The position numbers and the translations under genes were made by a program. Shown piece by piece: positions 5,486 through 6,305 of a DNA stretch of 6,305 bases. The notes under the pieces were generated by a model that had not been told where the DNA came from, ran no database searches, and saw only the letters and a program-made list of their open reading frames with translations. Origin of the DNA: Bacillota bacterium (GTDB lineage Bacteria > Bacillota > Clostridia > Oscillospirales > Ruminococcaceae). Position 1 is the stretch's first letter; the number at the start of each line of letters is the position of its first letter. Location of the stretch: NCBI GenBank assembly GCA_023388515.1, contig JAEWGD010000004.1:1-6305 (forward strand), given 5' to 3'.

Positions 5486-6094
5486 ATGGGTAGATTTTCT
5501 GAATACATTGGTTCCCAGTTTGGAAATCCAAGAGGATTTATCGGAACAATCTGTTGTCTTTTTATGAATACAATAAATAGGAGACTGTACTCAAGCATTT
5601 CTACGTGTATCAATGAAAATTCAACTATATTAGATATCGGATATGGGAATGGATATCTGATAAGTAAAATAAACAAAAAAACACAAGCAGCGATATATGG
5701 AATTGATATTTCCGATGATATGAAAGTAATAGCATCAAGGAGGAACAGTAAAGTAGTTGGTGATGGAAAAGTAAAGTTATCTATTGGTGATTGTTGTGAT
5801 TTAAAATTCAAAGATAAAATGTTTGATGCTATAACTTCAGTGAATACGATCTATTTTTGGAGTGATACAGAAAAAGGATTATCAGAAATATACCGCACAT
5901 TGAAGGACGGTGGTGTATTCTACAATGCAGTGTATTCAAAGCAATGGCTTCAAAAATTATCATATACAAAGAAATGTTTTAAGCTTTTTGAAAAAGAAGA
6001 TTATATAAAATTAGGCAAAAAAGCAGGTTTCTCAAAAATATCAATTAAAGAAATGCCGCATGGAAAGAGTTACTTAATTAAGTATTTAAAGTGA
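5486..6094 (+). CDS. class I SAM-dependent methyltransferase
   Basis: This is a 202-residue soluble enzyme with a Rossmann-type SAM domain of the Methyltransf_11/UbiE-like kind. Motif I is ILDIGYGNGYL (48-58), the acidic ribose-binding residue is Asp74 in YGIDISDDM (71-79), IGDCCDLKF (100-108) is the motif II region, FDAITSVNTIYFW (113-125) follows, and LKDGGVF (139-145) is the usual post-motif. The front (FSEYIGSQFGNPRGFIG, 4-20) is a conserved lead that I associate with methyltransferases carried on Firmicute integrative elements; that link is recollection. The substrate cannot be read from the sequence. ATG at 5486 follows GGAG (5474-5477) by 8 nt. The gene has its own promoter and terminator, so it is a single-gene unit. 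It is AT-rich, with AGA/AGG arginine codons and ATA isoleucine codons that differ from ppdK's CGT and ATT/ATC, which fits acquisition by transfer. It lies between two related repeats and beside a RepA stub and a transposase-like start. Confidence 0.9.
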   Translation: MGRFSEYIGSQFGNPRGFIGTICCLFMNTINRRLYSSISTCINENSTILDIGYGNGYLISKINKKTQAAIYGIDISDDMKVIASRRNSKVVGDGKVKLSIGDCCDLKFKDKMFDAITSVNTIYFWSDTEKGLSEIYRTLKDGGVFYNAVYSKQWLQKLSYTKKCFKLFEKEDYIKLGKKAGFSKISIKEMPHGKSYLIKYLK

Positions 6095-6113
6095 GTTAAT
6101 GGTGTTTTTACAT

Positions 6114-6142
6114 AGCAGTCAAGTACTTGCTGCTTTTTATTT
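6114..6142 (+). terminator. terminator of methyltransferase gene, with alternative pairing
   Basis: AGCAG-(T)-CAA (6114-6122), loop GTAC, and TTG-CTGCT (6127-6134) form an 8-bp stem with one bulged T, followed by TTTTATTT. It sits 20 bp after the stop. A second AGCAG at 6143-6147 could instead pair with CTGCT (6130-6134) and break the terminator, an arrangement seen in attenuators, though here it may be accidental. Confidence 0.7.
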
Positions 6143-6148
6143 AGCAGA

Positions 6149-6180
6149 GGTTAATCACGATTTGTATGGCGGATAGAAAT
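6149..6180 (+). repeat. flanking repeat, right copy
   Basis: CACGATTTGTATGGC (6156-6170) is the right partner of the sequence at 5391-5405, in the same orientation and 765 bp away. It stands 38 bp before the TATAAT of the transposase-like gene, against 40 bp for the left copy before its own TATAAT. It may be the left end of an insertion sequence. Confidence 0.5.
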
Positions 6181-6185
6181 AGGTG

Positions 6186-6214
6186 TGGACAAACAGCGTT
6201 GAATATGCTATAAT
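6186..6214 (+). promoter_or_regulatory. promoter of zinc-ribbon/transposase-like gene
   Basis: TGGACA (6186-6191; 5 of 6) and TATAAT (6209-6214) with 17-bp spacing; TGC before the -10 makes it an extended -10. This is the closest match to consensus in the window. The predicted start point falls at or within a base or two of the ATG at 6221. Confidence 0.65.
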
Positions 6215-6220
6215 AAAAGA

Positions 6221-6305
6221 ATGAAAAAAGCAAAAGAAGTAGTAGGACGAAATTGTCCTCAATGTGGAAAAACAGAAAATCAGGTGAATACAGGAAAGAA
6301 TCGTT
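6221..6305 (+). CDS. zinc-ribbon transposase-like protein, 5' end only
   Basis: Twenty-eight codons are visible before the window ends. They read MKKAKEVVGR and then NCPQCGKTENQVNTGKNR, a CxxC zinc knuckle (Cys12, Cys15) with the spacing and text of the N-terminal zinc ribbon of IS1/IS1595-like transposases, where a second CxxC and a catalytic domain would follow. The second cysteine pair lies outside the window, so this is a family-level guess; another zinc-ribbon DNA-binding protein is possible. There is no Shine-Dalgarno sequence before the ATG and the -10 box ends only 6 bp upstream, so translation may be leaderless or may begin farther down. A mobile-element gene fits the neighbouring RepA stub and repeats. 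Confidence 0.5.
   Translation, partial: MKKAKEVVGRNCPQCGKTENQVNTGKNR

Noticed and set aside
5434..5811. Minus-strand open frame of 125 codons
   Set aside because: It is antisense to the promoter and front half of the clear methyltransferase gene and has no recognisable domain.

Overview
The window is AT-rich bacterial DNA with strong GGAGG-type ribosome binding sites, A/T-ending codons and TATAAT promoters. With a clostridial-type pyruvate phosphate dikinase and remnants of a gut-Firmicute integrative element, this points to a Clostridia (Bacillota) genome. A Ruminococcus/Oscillospiraceae-like gut anaerobe is my best guess; I infer that placement and cannot test it here.

Left part (1-2146). 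The minus strand carries glmU (278-1651), the bifunctional enzyme that makes UDP-GlcNAc for peptidoglycan. A probable terminator lies just past its stop. Beyond that are repeat-like, low-complexity sequences (1-250) and a doubtful 71-codon reading frame. glmU is divergent from the next gene across a 495-bp intergenic region. That region holds a glmU promoter and leader hairpin, an AT-rich perfect inverted repeat over the glmU -35 box, three helically phased TTTGTAA repeats, and an extended -10 promoter with a 5' leader hairpin for the rightward gene.

Middle (2147-4777). ppdK encodes a complete pyruvate, phosphate dikinase of 876 residues with all recognisable catalytic residues.

Right part (4778-6305). 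This is a degraded accessory patch. In order it holds: the C-terminal tail of an unrecognised protein with a different third-base preference; a strong terminator; a small gene made partly of three 57-bp degenerate repeats and interrupted by an in-frame TAG; the first ~21 codons of a RepA-like replication-initiator/helix-turn-helix protein, cut off abruptly; an intact class I SAM-dependent methyltransferase gene with its own promoter and terminator; and the 5' end of a zinc-ribbon protein that resembles an IS transposase. A related ~30-bp sequence occurs on both sides of the methyltransferase gene, each time about 40 bp before a TATAAT box. I read this as insertion of a methyltransferase cargo module, and perhaps an insertion sequence, into a decayed integrative or plasmid-like element next to housekeeping genes.

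I see no tRNA, rRNA or CRISPR array and no complete new multi-gene system. The most distinctive signals are the mosaic right end and the regulatory architecture between glmU and ppdK.
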